A DNA stretch of 64,000 bases. Origin: JAMXLG01 sp963818925 (GTDB lineage: Bacteria; Vulcanimicrobiota; Vulcanimicrobiia; Vulcanimicrobiales; Vulcanimicrobiaceae). The notes beneath the pieces were generated by a model. That model was not told where the DNA came from and did no database searches. It worked only from the letters and a program-made list of their open reading frames with translations. This document shows positions 26,792 to 35,390 of this stretch, one piece after another (the stretch's first letter is position 1; each line of letters starts with the position of its first letter). The stretch covers positions 2,294,001 through 2,358,000 of the forward strand of contig CAWFTN010000001.1 in assembly GCA_963818925.1 (NCBI GenBank), written 5' to 3'. A program made the translations under genes and the position numbers.

Positions 26792-27299
26792 CGACGTCGG
26801 TTAGTGCCTCACGCCCTTTGAGAGCTTCGAGTTCGATCAGAAATGCAAACGCGTCGACGTGCGCGCCGAGACGCTTGAGTAAACGCTTCGTCGCCGCTGC
26901 GGTCCCGCCCGTCGCGAGCAGGTCGTCCACGACCACGACACGCTCTCCGGCACCGAGCGCATCTTCATGAATCTCGAGCGAGTTCGTGCCGTATTCGAGC
27001 GCGTACGATTCCGAGAGCTTGCTGTACGGAAGCTTTCCGGGTTTACGGATCGGAACGAATCCGGCGCCGATTGCGTAAGCAAGCGGAGCGCCAAGCATAT
27101 AGCCGCGCGCCTCGATTCCGACCACGTAGTCAATGCCCTTGTCCTTGAACCGGCCCACGAAAAGATCGATCGCTTCCTTAAACCCCTGCTTGTCTTTTAG
27201 CAGCGGCGTGATATCGCGAAAGAGAATCCCGGGAATCGGGAAATCGGGAATCGCGCGAATCAAATGCTCGGTATTCACGGGGAACGGGGATTCGAGCAA
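26766..27299 (-). CDS. apt: Adenine phosphoribosyltransferase
   Basis: 177 residues containing IPDFPIPGILFRDITPLLKD at the N-terminus, VVGIEARGYMLGAPLAYAIG, RKPGKLPYSKLSESYALEYG and the PRPP-binding loop VVVVDDLLATGGTA. This enzyme salvages adenine to AMP with PRPP. The annotated first codon is TTG (27299) with GGAGG eleven bases upstream; a GTG at 27278 (MNTEHLIRAI) matches the family's usual start. Placement next to rel is common in bacteria. It is divergent from the TonB-like gene, whose ribosome binding site directly abuts this one's. Confidence 0.95.
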   Translation of the reverse strand: MLESPFPVNTEHLIRAIPDFPIPGILFRDITPLLKDKQGFKEAIDLFVGRFKDKGIDYVVGIEARGYMLGAPLAYAIGAGFVPIRKPGKLPYSKLSESYALEYGTNSLEIHEDALGAGERVVVVDDLLATGGTAAATKRLLKRLGAHVDAFAFLIELEALKGREALTDVDVVSFIRY

Positions 27300-27328
27300 C
27301 GGCGTGATCAGCCTCCAGGAGATAGATT

Positions 27329-28210
27329 CTGACTAGACGACGCGGAACAAACGATGACTTCGAGGGGTTAGCGGGGTGGCTAGGAGCCATCTTCGGTCAC
27401 ACCTTCACTCGCCGCGTCCTCGTCGCACTTGCGTGCTCGATCGCCCTGCATGAGATTTTTGCCGGCCTGATTCCGCCGTTCCTCAAGCCGCTTCCGGAAG
27501 GCGATAAGACGATCGAGCAAGTGGCGATTTTGCGCGTCGCAGCCAAAGCGACGCCCACACCGACCCCGCATCCCACGCCGACGCCGCGACCGCGCACGAC
27601 CGCCGTCGCGAAGAATAACGTGACGCCGACGCTCGCGCCGGTCATTCCGAAACCGGAGGGCAAAGCGGCGCGCAAAGAAGCGATCAAGCACGCCGGCGCA
27701 GCACGCCCGAAACCGCCGAAAGTTCACTATCAGACCAAACCGATCTGGGACCTGCCGACCGGCGCGCAAGGTGCCGGCGCGGGACGCATTGCGGGCGCCG
27801 GAAGCCTCGGCAACGGCACCAACGGTACCGGCACGGGCAACGCCGGTAACGGTGCAGGCGGCGGCGGCGCGCCCTGCGGCGCGGTCGACTTTTACTCGCC
27901 CGGCGACGCGATGTACGACGACCAGTCGCATATGTACGACCGTAACAACGTCAAAGCGATCGTCCACTACGCCGACGGCAGTTCGCAAACGATTGATCTC
28001 GATTGGACGTGGCACTATAGGTCCGAAATGGACGATCCGTTCCGCAACGCGTCAGCCGAGATGTTGTTTCAATTTCCGCCGGCGTCTCAACGTGCGGCGG
28101 AGCCCAATGCCGTGCAGTACATTATGCGCTACAGTCGCGAAACGGGGACAACGAAGCTCAAGGACGACTGCCCCAACATTCCGCCGCCGCCGACGCCTGG
28201 CGCGCCTTAG
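27329..28210 (+). CDS. TonB-like inner-membrane protein with Pro-rich and Gly-rich linkers
   Basis: The frame is open from 27326, and AGGAG at 27318 sits seven bases before a CTG (27329), the only sensible start upstream of the membrane helix; ATG-only calling would lose it. The ~293-residue product has a cytoplasmic arm (LTRRRGTNDDFEGLAGWLGA), one helix (VLVALACSIALHEIFAGLIP), a Thr-Pro linker (ATPTPTPHPTPTPRPRTT), a Gly-rich linker and a C-terminal domain with two Cys. Helix plus Pro-rich spacer is the TonB plan, and SIALHE sits where TonB has its S-x3-H motif, but the C-terminal domain is not a recognisable TonB_C. It ends four bases into the GGDEF-EAL gene's stop region. Confidence 0.6.
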   Translation: MTRRRGTNDDFEGLAGWLGAIFGHTFTRRVLVALACSIALHEIFAGLIPPFLKPLPEGDKTIEQVAILRVAAKATPTPTPHPTPTPRPRTTAVAKNNVTPTLAPVIPKPEGKAARKEAIKHAGAARPKPPKVHYQTKPIWDLPTGAQGAGAGRIAGAGSLGNGTNGTGTGNAGNGAGGGGAPCGAVDFYSPGDAMYDDQSHMYDRNNVKAIVHYADGSSQTIDLDWTWHYRSEMDDPFRNASAEMLFQFPPASQRAAEPNAVQYIMRYSRETGTTKLKDDCPNIPPPPTPGAP

Positions 28211-30297
28211 GACGCGTGCAGCTGGTTGACGACTTCTTCCGAGAACCGAGTCGCTTCAACGGGCGCTCCGAACCGGTAGCCTTGTACCCGATCGCATTCG
28301 AGCGTCGAGATAAACTGCCACTGCTCGTACGACTCGACACCTTCCGCAACGATTTCTAGGCGGAGCGAACGCGCGAGCGTGACGATTGCGCGCACGATCG
28401 CCTGGTCGTACACGTCGCTAATGTCGCGAATGAACGTGCGATCGATCTTAACACCGGTGATCGGCAAGCGCTTGAGGTAGCCGAGCGAACTATAGGCGAT
28501 ACCGAAATCGTCCACGACGATGCGAACGCCTTTGTCGCGCAGCGTGCGCATGGTCATCAACGCCAGATCGTCGATCATCATGCTTTCGGTGATTTCGATC
28601 TCAAGCGCATTCGCTGGTAACGACGCTTCGTCGAGAATGCCGACGATGGTGTCGGCAAGATCCACTTCGCCGAAATCGCGGGCCGAGAGGTTGACGGCAA
28701 CGCGGAAATCCGGATGACCGGTGCGCCGCAGTTCGGCGGCATACGCGCACGCCGTGCGCAGCACCCACCGCGAGATCGGCAGAATCATGCCGCTCTCCTC
28801 AGCGATGCCGATGAATTCTTCCGGCAAAATCCGCCCGTGCTGATTGTGATTCCAGCGAACGAGCGCTTCGGCGCCGGTAACGCGGCGCGTCGCGACGTCG
28901 ATGATCGGCTGAAATTCGAGCTTGAGCTCGCCGCGCGGAATGGCGTAATGGAGATCTTGCTCGAGACGCAAGCGATACGGTCCGGCGTCTTCTTTCATCA
29001 TGTCGACGAAACCGATGCGGCTGCGCCCGCTGTACTTCGCGCGATACATCGCCGTATCGGCGCGGGAAAGCAATTCTTCAACGGTCGAGCCGTCATCGGG
29101 ATACGAACTGCAGCCGATGCTCGCGCCGACGAAGAGCTGGCGTTCTTCGATGAGGAACGGTTCGGCAAGCGTCACTTGAATGTCCGCAGCGATCATCGGC
29201 ATGCTCGTCGTCGTGTTTATTTGCGCGATGACGACGAACTCGTCGCCGCCGCTACGGAAGACACGCGCGCGATCGCCGACTGCGCGCTGTAGCCGCAGCG
29301 AGAACTGTTGCAGCAATTCATCGCCGGCATGATGACCGAGCGTATCGTTGATGATCTTGAACCGGTCGAGGTCGACGAAGAGCACGCCGAGCCCCGCGTC
29401 GGAACGTTCTGCCTGGGAAACCGCCTCGGCAAGCGATTCTTGAAGCGCGAGTCGGTTGGGCAGTTGTGTCAACGCATCGACACGCGCAAGACGCGCGAGA
29501 TGATCGGCCGTCTCTTTGATCTCCGTGATATCGAGCGCGACGCCGATTGCGCCGATGATCGCGCCGCTCGCGGTTCGCAACGGCTCGACATGGTGCTGCA
29601 GCCAACGCTCGTTGTAAAAGACCTCGAAGCGCTCGGATTCGCCGCGGAAGACGCGTTCGATCGCTTCCAATGCAATAGCCTTGGAATCGTTGCCGGCAAG
29701 CAAAGCTTCAATGCGGTCGCCGGCGAGTCTCTCGGCATTTAGCCCGTGGCACGTCAGACCCGCGCCCACCACCGACGTAAACACCAAGTCGAGATCGACG
29801 GTCCAGAGCAACGCCGGGACTTGATCGAGCAAGAGACGCAGACGCCGCTCGCTGTCGCGCAACATATTTTCTGCGCGTTTGCGATCGCTGACATCGCGAA
29901 GATACACGAGAACTTCGCCTTTTGCGGGCTGGATGCGAATCTCGACCCACATACGTTTGGAAGCAAAATATTGCGTCCGCTCGACCGGCTCGCCGTTCTT
30001 GCGCACGGAGCGAATCTCCGGCAGCAAGTCGGACGCGAGAGGATCGAAAATTTTTTCGATTCGCCGCCCGATAAGTTCGAGCGCCGTCGCATTGAGCAGC
30101 TCTTCGGCCTTCTCGTTGACATGCGTGAAGCGCCAGGCGCCGTCGAGAATGAACACACCGTCCGCGACGCTTTCGAGCAAACTATAGCGACGCTCATCGA
30201 GCATCCCGCGCGACATCGAGGGGAATTGCACGATGAGTATGACCACGCTCACGGCGAGGATGATGACAACGGTCGAGAGCGCGGCAATCGCGTTCAA
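28207..30297 (-). CDS. PAS-PAS-GGDEF-EAL cyclic-di-GMP signalling protein
   Basis: 696 residues. An N-terminal membrane helix (STVVIILAVSVVILIVQFP) is followed by two PAS-type domains (about 40-150 and 155-275), a GGDEF domain with intact RSGGDEF and DRFKIINDTLGH, and an EAL domain with intact GAEALVRW, NLSARDF, EITESMM, DDFGIAYSSLGYLKRLP and EGVES. Both catalytic motifs are present, so it could make or degrade c-di-GMP, or be switched by ligand. The start is TTG at 30297, inside the upstream stop (TTGA overlap), so translation is coupled to the HTH gene. Confidence 0.93.
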   Translation of the reverse strand: MNAIAALSTVVIILAVSVVILIVQFPSMSRGMLDERRYSLLESVADGVFILDGAWRFTHVNEKAEELLNATALELIGRRIEKIFDPLASDLLPEIRSVRKNGEPVERTQYFASKRMWVEIRIQPAKGEVLVYLRDVSDRKRAENMLRDSERRLRLLLDQVPALLWTVDLDLVFTSVVGAGLTCHGLNAERLAGDRIEALLAGNDSKAIALEAIERVFRGESERFEVFYNERWLQHHVEPLRTASGAIIGAIGVALDITEIKETADHLARLARVDALTQLPNRLALQESLAEAVSQAERSDAGLGVLFVDLDRFKIINDTLGHHAGDELLQQFSLRLQRAVGDRARVFRSGGDEFVVIAQINTTTSMPMIAADIQVTLAEPFLIEERQLFVGASIGCSSYPDDGSTVEELLSRADTAMYRAKYSGRSRIGFVDMMKEDAGPYRLRLEQDLHYAIPRGELKLEFQPIIDVATRRVTGAEALVRWNHNQHGRILPEEFIGIAEESGMILPISRWVLRTACAYAAELRRTGHPDFRVAVNLSARDFGEVDLADTIVGILDEASLPANALEIEITESMMIDDLALMTMRTLRDKGVRIVVDDFGIAYSSLGYLKRLPITGVKIDRTFIRDISDVYDQAIVRAIVTLARSLRLEIVAEGVESYEQWQFISTLECDRVQGYRFGAPVEATRFSEEVVNQLHAS

Positions 30298-30659
30298 GCG
30301 ACGCCGCGCTCCTCGAGCACTTGCCGCAGCGCCTTGCGCGTTTGCACGCCCAGTTTGTTAAAGACGATGCGAACCTCACGCTTTATGGTGAACTCGCTGC
30401 GCGAAAAACGCTGCGAGAGCGCGGGTATTTCGAGACCCGCATAGAGCGCCATCGCGAGCTGCCGTTGCATCGGCGTAAGACCATCGAGCGCCGGCTCTGC
30501 TTTGCGCGTGACCGATTGAATGAGGAACTGATAGAACGCGCTCTTCGGAAAGTGCGACGCATGTTCGCGCGCGCGTTCCACCCACATCTCGAGCGCTTCA
30601 TCGTACCATCCGGTACGAAGAAGTTCACGCGCCTCGGCGAGCTGCTGCTGTAAGGACAT
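30294..30659 (-). CDS. Small LuxR/GerE-type helix-turn-helix protein
   Basis: 121 residues. The N-terminal half is a short helical (TPR-like) segment, SLQQQLAEARELLRTGWYDE, and the C-terminal half reads LTPMQRQLAMALYAGLEIPA, then LSQRFSRSEFTIKREVRIVF and NKLGVQTRKALRQVLEERG. This is the LuxR-type pattern of L-T-x-x-E/Q…G…I…L..S..TVK.H….KLGV..R. There is no receiver domain. It overlaps the GGDEF-EAL gene by four bases and probably forms a two-gene operon with it, linking c-di-GMP signalling to transcription. Confidence 0.8.
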   Translation of the reverse strand: MSLQQQLAEARELLRTGWYDEALEMWVERAREHASHFPKSAFYQFLIQSVTRKAEPALDGLTPMQRQLAMALYAGLEIPALSQRFSRSEFTIKREVRIVFNKLGVQTRKALRQVLEERGVA

Positions 30660-30669
30660 AAAGGGCGTC

Positions 30670-31545
30670 CTAGTCTTGGATTACCGGCGCCCGCGTCGTC
30701 TGTTGGGCGTTGACGGTCACGGACGTGCCGTTGACCGTCTGAGCCGTGTTACTGTTCCCTGTCGCAGTAACAGTCTGGCCCGTCGCCGTCTTGTACGAGT
30801 TGTACACGGCGATTTGGTAAGTTCCGCCGGCGACCGGACCGCCCGAACTATTCGTCACGACGCCGTCGACTTTGCCGATCTGACTGAACGCGGCGGCGAA
30901 GAGCGTTGGGCGCGAGACGATCTGACCGTTCGCGTTCTGCGCGAGCGATTCCAGCGCGTTGAAGTCCGCTTGAATCGACGGAGCAGGGCTTCCGCCGACC
31001 TGGAAGTTTCCGGCGACGGTGACGGTGACGGTCTTAGAATTCCAATTGACCGAAGTCGTCGTCGAGCCGCCTGCCCCGGCGCTGCTCACTGCCACGTTGT
31101 TCTGCAGGAACGCGATCGGGTAGGTGGCCGATCCGGCCACGACTTGGCTTTGCGACATGTCAAACGTGAACTGCACCGCTTGATAGGCACCGCTGAAGTA
31201 TTGCCCGATGCCGATCTGCGCGCTGTTACCATTTTGTTGTTGAAGAACGTTTACGATGACCGGCGACGAGTATTGGGCGATCGTGTAAGCTTGGCCGTTC
31301 GAAACCACGCCCACGCTATCGACGGCGAGATCGATCGCTGTCGGATTGATATTGCCGATGCGCGGAGCCGCATCGCACAGCATGATGGACAATCCGCCGA
31401 TTCCGCCGAGAGTCTCTTGCGGGTGCTTTCTGCTTTCACCGACGGACGGGGCTGGGTTGAAGTGGCTGGCCGGTCCGCCACCGCTACATGCGGTGACCGC
31501 GGCCAGCAGCAACAACGCTGCAATGGGTGGCGTCCGAAAGCTCAT
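30670..31545 (-). CDS. Lipoprotein with DUF4382-like and carboxypeptidase-regulatory-like domains
   Basis: A lipobox ends the signal peptide (LLLLAAVTACSGGG). The first domain, LSIMLCDAAPRIGNINPTAI onward, follows the DUF4382 plan (L.v.LtDAP…v.vt.v.v….v.ll.lqnG), with QNGNSAQIGIGQYFSGAYQA. The last part, KVDGVVTNSSGGPVAGGTYQ, is a short Ig-like CarboxypepD_reg domain. The mature protein would be anchored in a membrane and face the periplasm. No enzyme motif. It ends ten bases before the HTH gene on the same strand, so the three may share a transcript, starting from the repeat-rich region upstream. Confidence 0.7.
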   Translation of the reverse strand: MSFRTPPIAALLLLAAVTACSGGGPASHFNPAPSVGESRKHPQETLGGIGGLSIMLCDAAPRIGNINPTAIDLAVDSVGVVSNGQAYTIAQYSSPVIVNVLQQQNGNSAQIGIGQYFSGAYQAVQFTFDMSQSQVVAGSATYPIAFLQNNVAVSSAGAGGSTTTSVNWNSKTVTVTVAGNFQVGGSPAPSIQADFNALESLAQNANGQIVSRPTLFAAAFSQIGKVDGVVTNSSGGPVAGGTYQIAVYNSYKTATGQTVTATGNSNTAQTVNGTSVTVNAQQTTRAPVIQD

Positions 31546-31880
31546 TGTGTTCTCGTCGTCCTTTTTCTACAACAACAATGACCACGCGTAAATCCTCCAC
31601 CCGGGGATTACTCGTGGTGCGGCCACCATTATAGGTCGACGGGTTGCGTTAAGATACCAACATAACGCGGTAAAGGCGCCTTAACCGTTTAGATATTTTA
31701 AAGCAAACGTAAAGCTACCGTTACGTAATCCTTTCAGATGCTTTTCCTTATCGACCTCGTGAATCGACCGCATTTTAAGGTGCGCCTTTACACTTCCTCA
31801 ACAATAACGGTCGAACGGCGCCGCGTATGCTCAACACGCGCGCCTGATTCTTATTCAGGTCGGCAACGGCTGCTAATTCG
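31546..31880. other. AT-richer intergenic region with dense inverted repeats
   Basis: About 335 bp between the lipoprotein start and the cupin stop (both minus strand). No gene seen. It contains GCGTTA-N11-TAACGC (31648-31670) directly followed by a 20-bp near-palindrome (CGGTAAAGGCGCCTTAACCG, 31670-31689, one mismatched pair). Its base composition is clearly more AT-rich than that of flanking genes. It probably holds the lipoprotein/HTH/GGDEF-EAL promoter and an operator. Confidence 0.45.
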
Positions 31881-32312
31881 CTACTTTGCGGGGACGAGCA
31901 CCGGGTCGCCAGGTCTCGAGACTTGGAATATGACTAAGGTCAACGGCGTGCTGCCGGTGTTCACGATGCGCGTAACAACGTTCGCCGGTTCCTCGATGCC
32001 TTGACCATCGCTGCGCACATCGGGCGCGCGGCCGTTTTTGTATTCCCATCGGCCGGTTCCGCTTTCGACGTAAACGAAGGGCGGAGTCGGATGCGTGTGC
32101 CAGATGGTACTTGCCCCCGGCGCAATTGCGCCTTTTCGGATCTCAACGGCAACCGTCGCCGCCTTCGGCAAATCGCCGGTGGTGACGTCCAGAACAGCGG
32201 GCACGGGCGTCGTCGCCACGCCCGGCGACGGATTCCCTTGCGCGCGCACGACGATCGCGGGAACGACAGCGGCAAGAACCGCAACCGCCGAAATGGTTCG
32301 AATTGTCAACAT
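31881..32312 (-). CDS. Exported cupin-domain protein
   Basis: The ATG at 32312 has GAGG eight bases upstream; a GTG at 32321 would add three residues. After a signal peptide (MLTIRTISAVAVLAAVVPAI…) the cupin core reads IAPGASTIWHTHPTPPFVYV and ESGTGRWEYKNG, giving the His residues of cupin motif 1 (W-H-x-H-P) and a G-x-G turn; motif 2 is weaker. Small periplasmic cupins of this type bind a metal, but the activity is unknown. It stands alone. Confidence 0.8.
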   Translation of the reverse strand: MLTIRTISAVAVLAAVVPAIVVRAQGNPSPGVATTPVPAVLDVTTGDLPKAATVAVEIRKGAIAPGASTIWHTHPTPPFVYVESGTGRWEYKNGRAPDVRSDGQGIEEPANVVTRIVNTGSTPLTLVIFQVSRPGDPVLVPAK

Positions 32313-32413
32313 GCATGCCACCTCTGCAGATCAACTAGCGAATCTCGAAGCTTTCGCGTGACGGAGATACACGTTTTTGGAAACGTTCCGGCCCGTGGGC
32401 CGTTGTAGTAAAT

Positions 32414-32617
32414 ATGGATATCGTGGCGATCATCGCGGAGCGCAAGATCGAAGAAGGCCTGCGAACAGGCGCGTTCGATCTGCTACCGCAGCGAGGCCGG
32501 ATCGAGTGTTCCTTGCACGGTGAAATGTACGTTGCATGGTGGTTCCGTGACCGATACGCATCAAACGACGTGACCATCGGATCCGTCGCGCCGGATCCGA
32601 TGGAACGCCGCAAGTAA
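32414..32617 (+). CDS. Short DUF1992 (DnaJ-homologue 28 conserved domain)-like protein
   Basis: 67 residues beginning MDIVAIIAERKIEEGLRTGA then FDLLPQRGRIE, matching the start of DUF1992 proteins (…I.e.kI.eA…GeFd.LpG.Gkpl). Full members are about 100-130 residues with a second helical part; here only the N-terminal segment is recognisable and the rest (MYVAWWFRDRYASNDVTIGS) differs. It may be a shortened or diverged family member. Divergent from the cupin gene. Confidence 0.55.
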   Translation: MDIVAIIAERKIEEGLRTGAFDLLPQRGRIECSLHGEMYVAWWFRDRYASNDVTIGSVAPDPMERRK

Positions 32618-32628
32618 CACTACGAAAC

Positions 32629-33105
32629 TTACGATCTCTGGCAGGTTGCCTTGAAGTTGGCCGCTCCGCCCGATACGGCCGGATAACCGGTGTACGTAAA
32701 GCTCGTACTGCTACTGCGCACGGTTATGCCGCGTCCCAACTTGCCGTCGGTGTTGGCATGGTCGACGGCGGTTTCGGTGTTCCCGCTTATGGTCGTATAG
32801 CTGACATCCCAAGTACTATCGTTTGCGACGCTGGCATTTACGTATCGACCGTTCTTCGAATCATACATAGTGGAGCCGCTTTGGACGTACCCTTTCGGCG
32901 CCTGGATCCATTGTTGCAAGACATTGCCGCTCATCGTGTATTTGAGCGTAGCGTGTCCAGGTTGTTTACCAACTACGCCGCCCGTGCATGACCAGTTTCC
33001 AACGTAGTATTGCATCGCCGTCATTCCGGTTGCCGACTGCGCCGGAACGCTGATGACCATCGCGAATGATGCCGCTACAAAAGCAAATAGAGCTGCAATC
33101 TTCAA
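32629..33105 (-). CDS. Exported protein of unknown function
   Basis: 158 residues from a TTG start (33105) with GGAGG six bases upstream, which settles the start. Signal peptide MKIAALFAFVAASFAMVISV…, then a small beta-rich domain beginning MQYYVGNWSCTGG and ending NFKATCQRS. The two Cys near the domain ends may form a disulfide. The YxVGxWxC start resembles DUF1579-like lipocalin-fold proteins. A damaged relative is just upstream at 33206. Confidence 0.65.
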   Translation of the reverse strand: MKIAALFAFVAASFAMVISVPAQSATGMTAMQYYVGNWSCTGGVVGKQPGHATLKYTMSGNVLQQWIQAPKGYVQSGSTMYDSKNGRYVNASVANDSTWDVSYTTISGNTETAVDHANTDGKLGRGITVRSSSTSFTYTGYPAVSGGAANFKATCQRS

Positions 33106-33205
33106 GAAAAGCCTCCTTCTTAACGAGTCGTGGCCGACTACCCGGCCTTTTAAAGAATACGACGACCGCGCCGAAATCGAAGCAGACGGCCGTACCCTTC
33201 GGCAA

Positions 33206-33408
33206 TTAGCCCTTCGTGCAGGTCATCTTGTATTGCGGCTTCCATGTGCCCCGCGGCACCCACGATTTAGTAGCCGGCAGGTACACGTTGTACCATGTGT
33301 TATCAAAATTCTGGCCGACGGCGTGATACATGATTGCTCCGCCGTTGGTCTTTGTCACGGTAAGCGTTTGCGTCGCCGGGCCGTGACCGAGAAAGGAAAT
33401 TTCTTCAT
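33206..33408 (-). pseudogene. Fragment related to the neighbouring exported protein
   Basis: Starting from an ATG at 33408 with AAAGGA upstream, the frame encodes MKKFPFSVTARRRKRLP and stops. A different frame downstream reads TLTVTKTNGGAIMYHAVGQN, then WYNVYLPATKSWVPRGTWKP and QYKMTCTKG. The ending (…KMTCTKG) resembles that of the exported protein at 32629 (…KATCQRS). The signal peptide and first half are missing and the frame is broken, so this looks like a relic paralogue. Confidence 0.4.
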
Positions 33409-33697
33409 GCGCGTTCCTTTCAAAGAACCCGGCATCTTCTGTTGTAGCACGAAATGGCAAAAGCAAGAGACATTCAACGTCTGCCGGTAGTCGAGAGACC
33501 ATGTAGGAACCTGCAATCGCGACATCGGCGCCACTCCGACGCCTTCGAGAGTCGCTGCGAGGCAGCGACGGAGTCCTCCTCGCCCCATGCGAAGTATTCG
33601 TCAAAGAGCAAACCGTTGCACGCGTGACTCGACGTATTTCCTCTCGCGTCGATTCGCACAGTAGACCAGCACAAACAATCCACTACAGGAGAATGAT

Positions 33698-34921
33698 GTG
33701 CAGGTTACCATGGGACCGGTTCGCACCCGGAATGTCGAATTCGGTATCTATCGCGATGGAGACAACAATCTCGATGAGTCGCAAGCAAATGTTTTGACGC
33801 AGGCGCGCGACGTGAGTCTTGCAGATCGGTCGATTCAATTCACGGTTGAAAACACGACGAGCGCGCTTCGACAAGCTCAGGGTGACACGGTTACGGATAC
33901 GTACACGCTGGATGCCGGCGTGAAACGCGAGATCGATCGTCGTCCGGCGGCCGATATGGCCAATCCCGACAATCTAGCACAGTTTGTTGCGCGGACGCTG
34001 GACAATGCCGAAAAAAGCGGCGCGGAGCAGACGTGGATCGATCTCGTCGACCATGGCGCGGGCGATGGCGGCGGGTTGGAAGCCGACTCCTATGGCGGCG
34101 TCATGCCGATGCAATCCATCGCCGACGCTATTGCGAAAGGTGAAGCGATTCACGCGAAGGAGCATCCCGAAGATGCGAGTCGCAACGTTGACGGCGTGGT
34201 CGCGAATCAATGTTTGATGTCGACGATGGGATTCGCGGACGCGCTGTCGCACGCTGGAGTCCGATTCTTGGCAGCAAGCCCCGAGACGATGGTTTCACCC
34301 GGCGTGCCGACGCGAGTTGCCGAGGCGATCGCTCGGAATAGCGGCGGGGCGAAAGCCATGGCAAACGCAGTCGTCGATACCGTCATGAATACGCGCTACG
34401 CGGGACCAGGATTCGAACCGTTCGCTCCGGCTGCAGCGTTCGACGTGTTGGATCTTGCGCCGGCGAAACTCGCTTCAGCGGAGCGCGCGATTCGCACGTT
34501 CAACGACGATGCGACTGCAAGCGCAAAAAGCCCGAGCGTTCGTGCGGCTTTACGCGCCGACGTTCGTCAGGTAGATGGGATGGTGCGCTTTCCCGGTGCG
34601 ACACCCGACATGCCGTGGCACGCAGATCGTCCAGCGATTGCCGTGTACGATCGCGTTGCGAGCGATTCGCGGTTGAGCGATACGGTTCGCAATGATGCAG
34701 CAAAAGCATCGGCGGCCGTGCGCAGCCTCGTACTCGCGCATCGCGAGAGTGCGTCCTTCGATCCGTTCGGCGGCTCGAGTTATAAAGACGCAGCGGGACC
34801 CACGATTCACGACCCGCTCACGCGCAAGCAGGTCGACCCCTGGGCACCCGCGATCAGCGAAACGAAGAACCGATTCTACGTTGCGACCGATCAAAGCGCG
34901 TTCGCGCATGCGATTGCTTAG
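33698..34921 (+). CDS. C11 (clostripain-like) caspase-fold cysteine peptidase
   Basis: 407 residues from GTG 33698 with AGGAG six bases upstream. IYRDGDNNLD (18-26) is the family's first strand, LVDHGAG (His119) carries the catalytic His, and ANQCLMSTMGFADAL (Cys172) the catalytic Cys, as in …DaClMa.vE.a. of clostripains. These enzymes cut after Arg/Lys. There is no signal peptide, so it should act in the cytoplasm. Residues 55-65 (SALRQAQGDTV) are encoded by a copy of the dispersed CTTCGACAAGCTCAG repeat, an in-frame insertion. Its stop overlaps the DUF2214 gene's stop tail-to-tail. Confidence 0.75.
   Translation: MQVTMGPVRTRNVEFGIYRDGDNNLDESQANVLTQARDVSLADRSIQFTVENTTSALRQAQGDTVTDTYTLDAGVKREIDRRPAADMANPDNLAQFVARTLDNAEKSGAEQTWIDLVDHGAGDGGGLEADSYGGVMPMQSIADAIAKGEAIHAKEHPEDASRNVDGVVANQCLMSTMGFADALSHAGVRFLAASPETMVSPGVPTRVAEAIARNSGGAKAMANAVVDTVMNTRYAGPGFEPFAPAAAFDVLDLAPAKLASAERAIRTFNDDATASAKSPSVRAALRADVRQVDGMVRFPGATPDMPWHADRPAIAVYDRVASDSRLSDTVRNDAAKASAAVRSLVLAHRESASFDPFGGSSYKDAAGPTIHDPLTRKQVDPWAPAISETKNRFYVATDQSAFAHAIA
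33865..33887 (+). repeat. Dispersed repeat CTTCGACAARCTCAG inside the C11 peptidase gene
   Basis: GCTTCGACAAGCTCAGGGTGACA is read in frame as part of SALRQAQGDTV. Other copies in the window lie at 18844 and 43851-43922. Confidence 0.65.
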
Positions 34922-35373
34922 ATTCCGTTAGCCATCAACGCAGCGCAAAGCGGAATGAAGACAAACACCACGATTTGAGCAAGTAAAAACGCGCGCAATC
35001 GGCGGAAGTCGGAATCACTGAACGTGACGGCATCGTCTAAACCGATGCCGTCCGGCGTTCGAATCAACCGCACGGTCATCGGGATCGAAAGCAGCGCGAC
35101 GCAGACAAAGAGTCCCATCTTCGTCCAGAAGACGGGATTGTGTATAAAGAATGACGCCGGCTTCACGCCGAAACTCAGAAGCGAGACTCCCGAAAGAATG
35201 ACGAGTCCCGCGAAGATGCCGTACCACCGGTCGATCACGCGCAGACGATTCAACGTGCGCTGTGAGATCGTTTGAGCGAAAAGAGCGACCTCGCACGCCA
35301 GCAAACTCGCGAGCGTGAAGATAAATGCGAAATGGACGAAGTGAAGCAGCGCATCGCGAGTAAGGATCGACAT
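34918..35373 (-). CDS. DUF2214-family membrane protein
   Basis: 151 residues with four predicted helices. The conserved order includes HFVHFAFIFTLASLLACEVA, then RVIDRWYGIFAGLVILSGVS and a C-terminal helix AFLLAQIVVFVFIPLCAALM, as in DUF2214 proteins of unknown function. AGGAGG is six bases before the ATG. It lies 17 bp downstream of the MocR regulator stop on the same strand and may be in its operon. Confidence 0.8.
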   Translation of the reverse strand: MSILTRDALLHFVHFAFIFTLASLLACEVALFAQTISQRTLNRLRVIDRWYGIFAGLVILSGVSLLSFGVKPASFFIHNPVFWTKMGLFVCVALLSIPMTVRLIRTPDGIGLDDAVTFSDSDFRRLRAFLLAQIVVFVFIPLCAALMANGI

Positions 35374-35390
35374 CGAGTGCCTCCTGTCGC

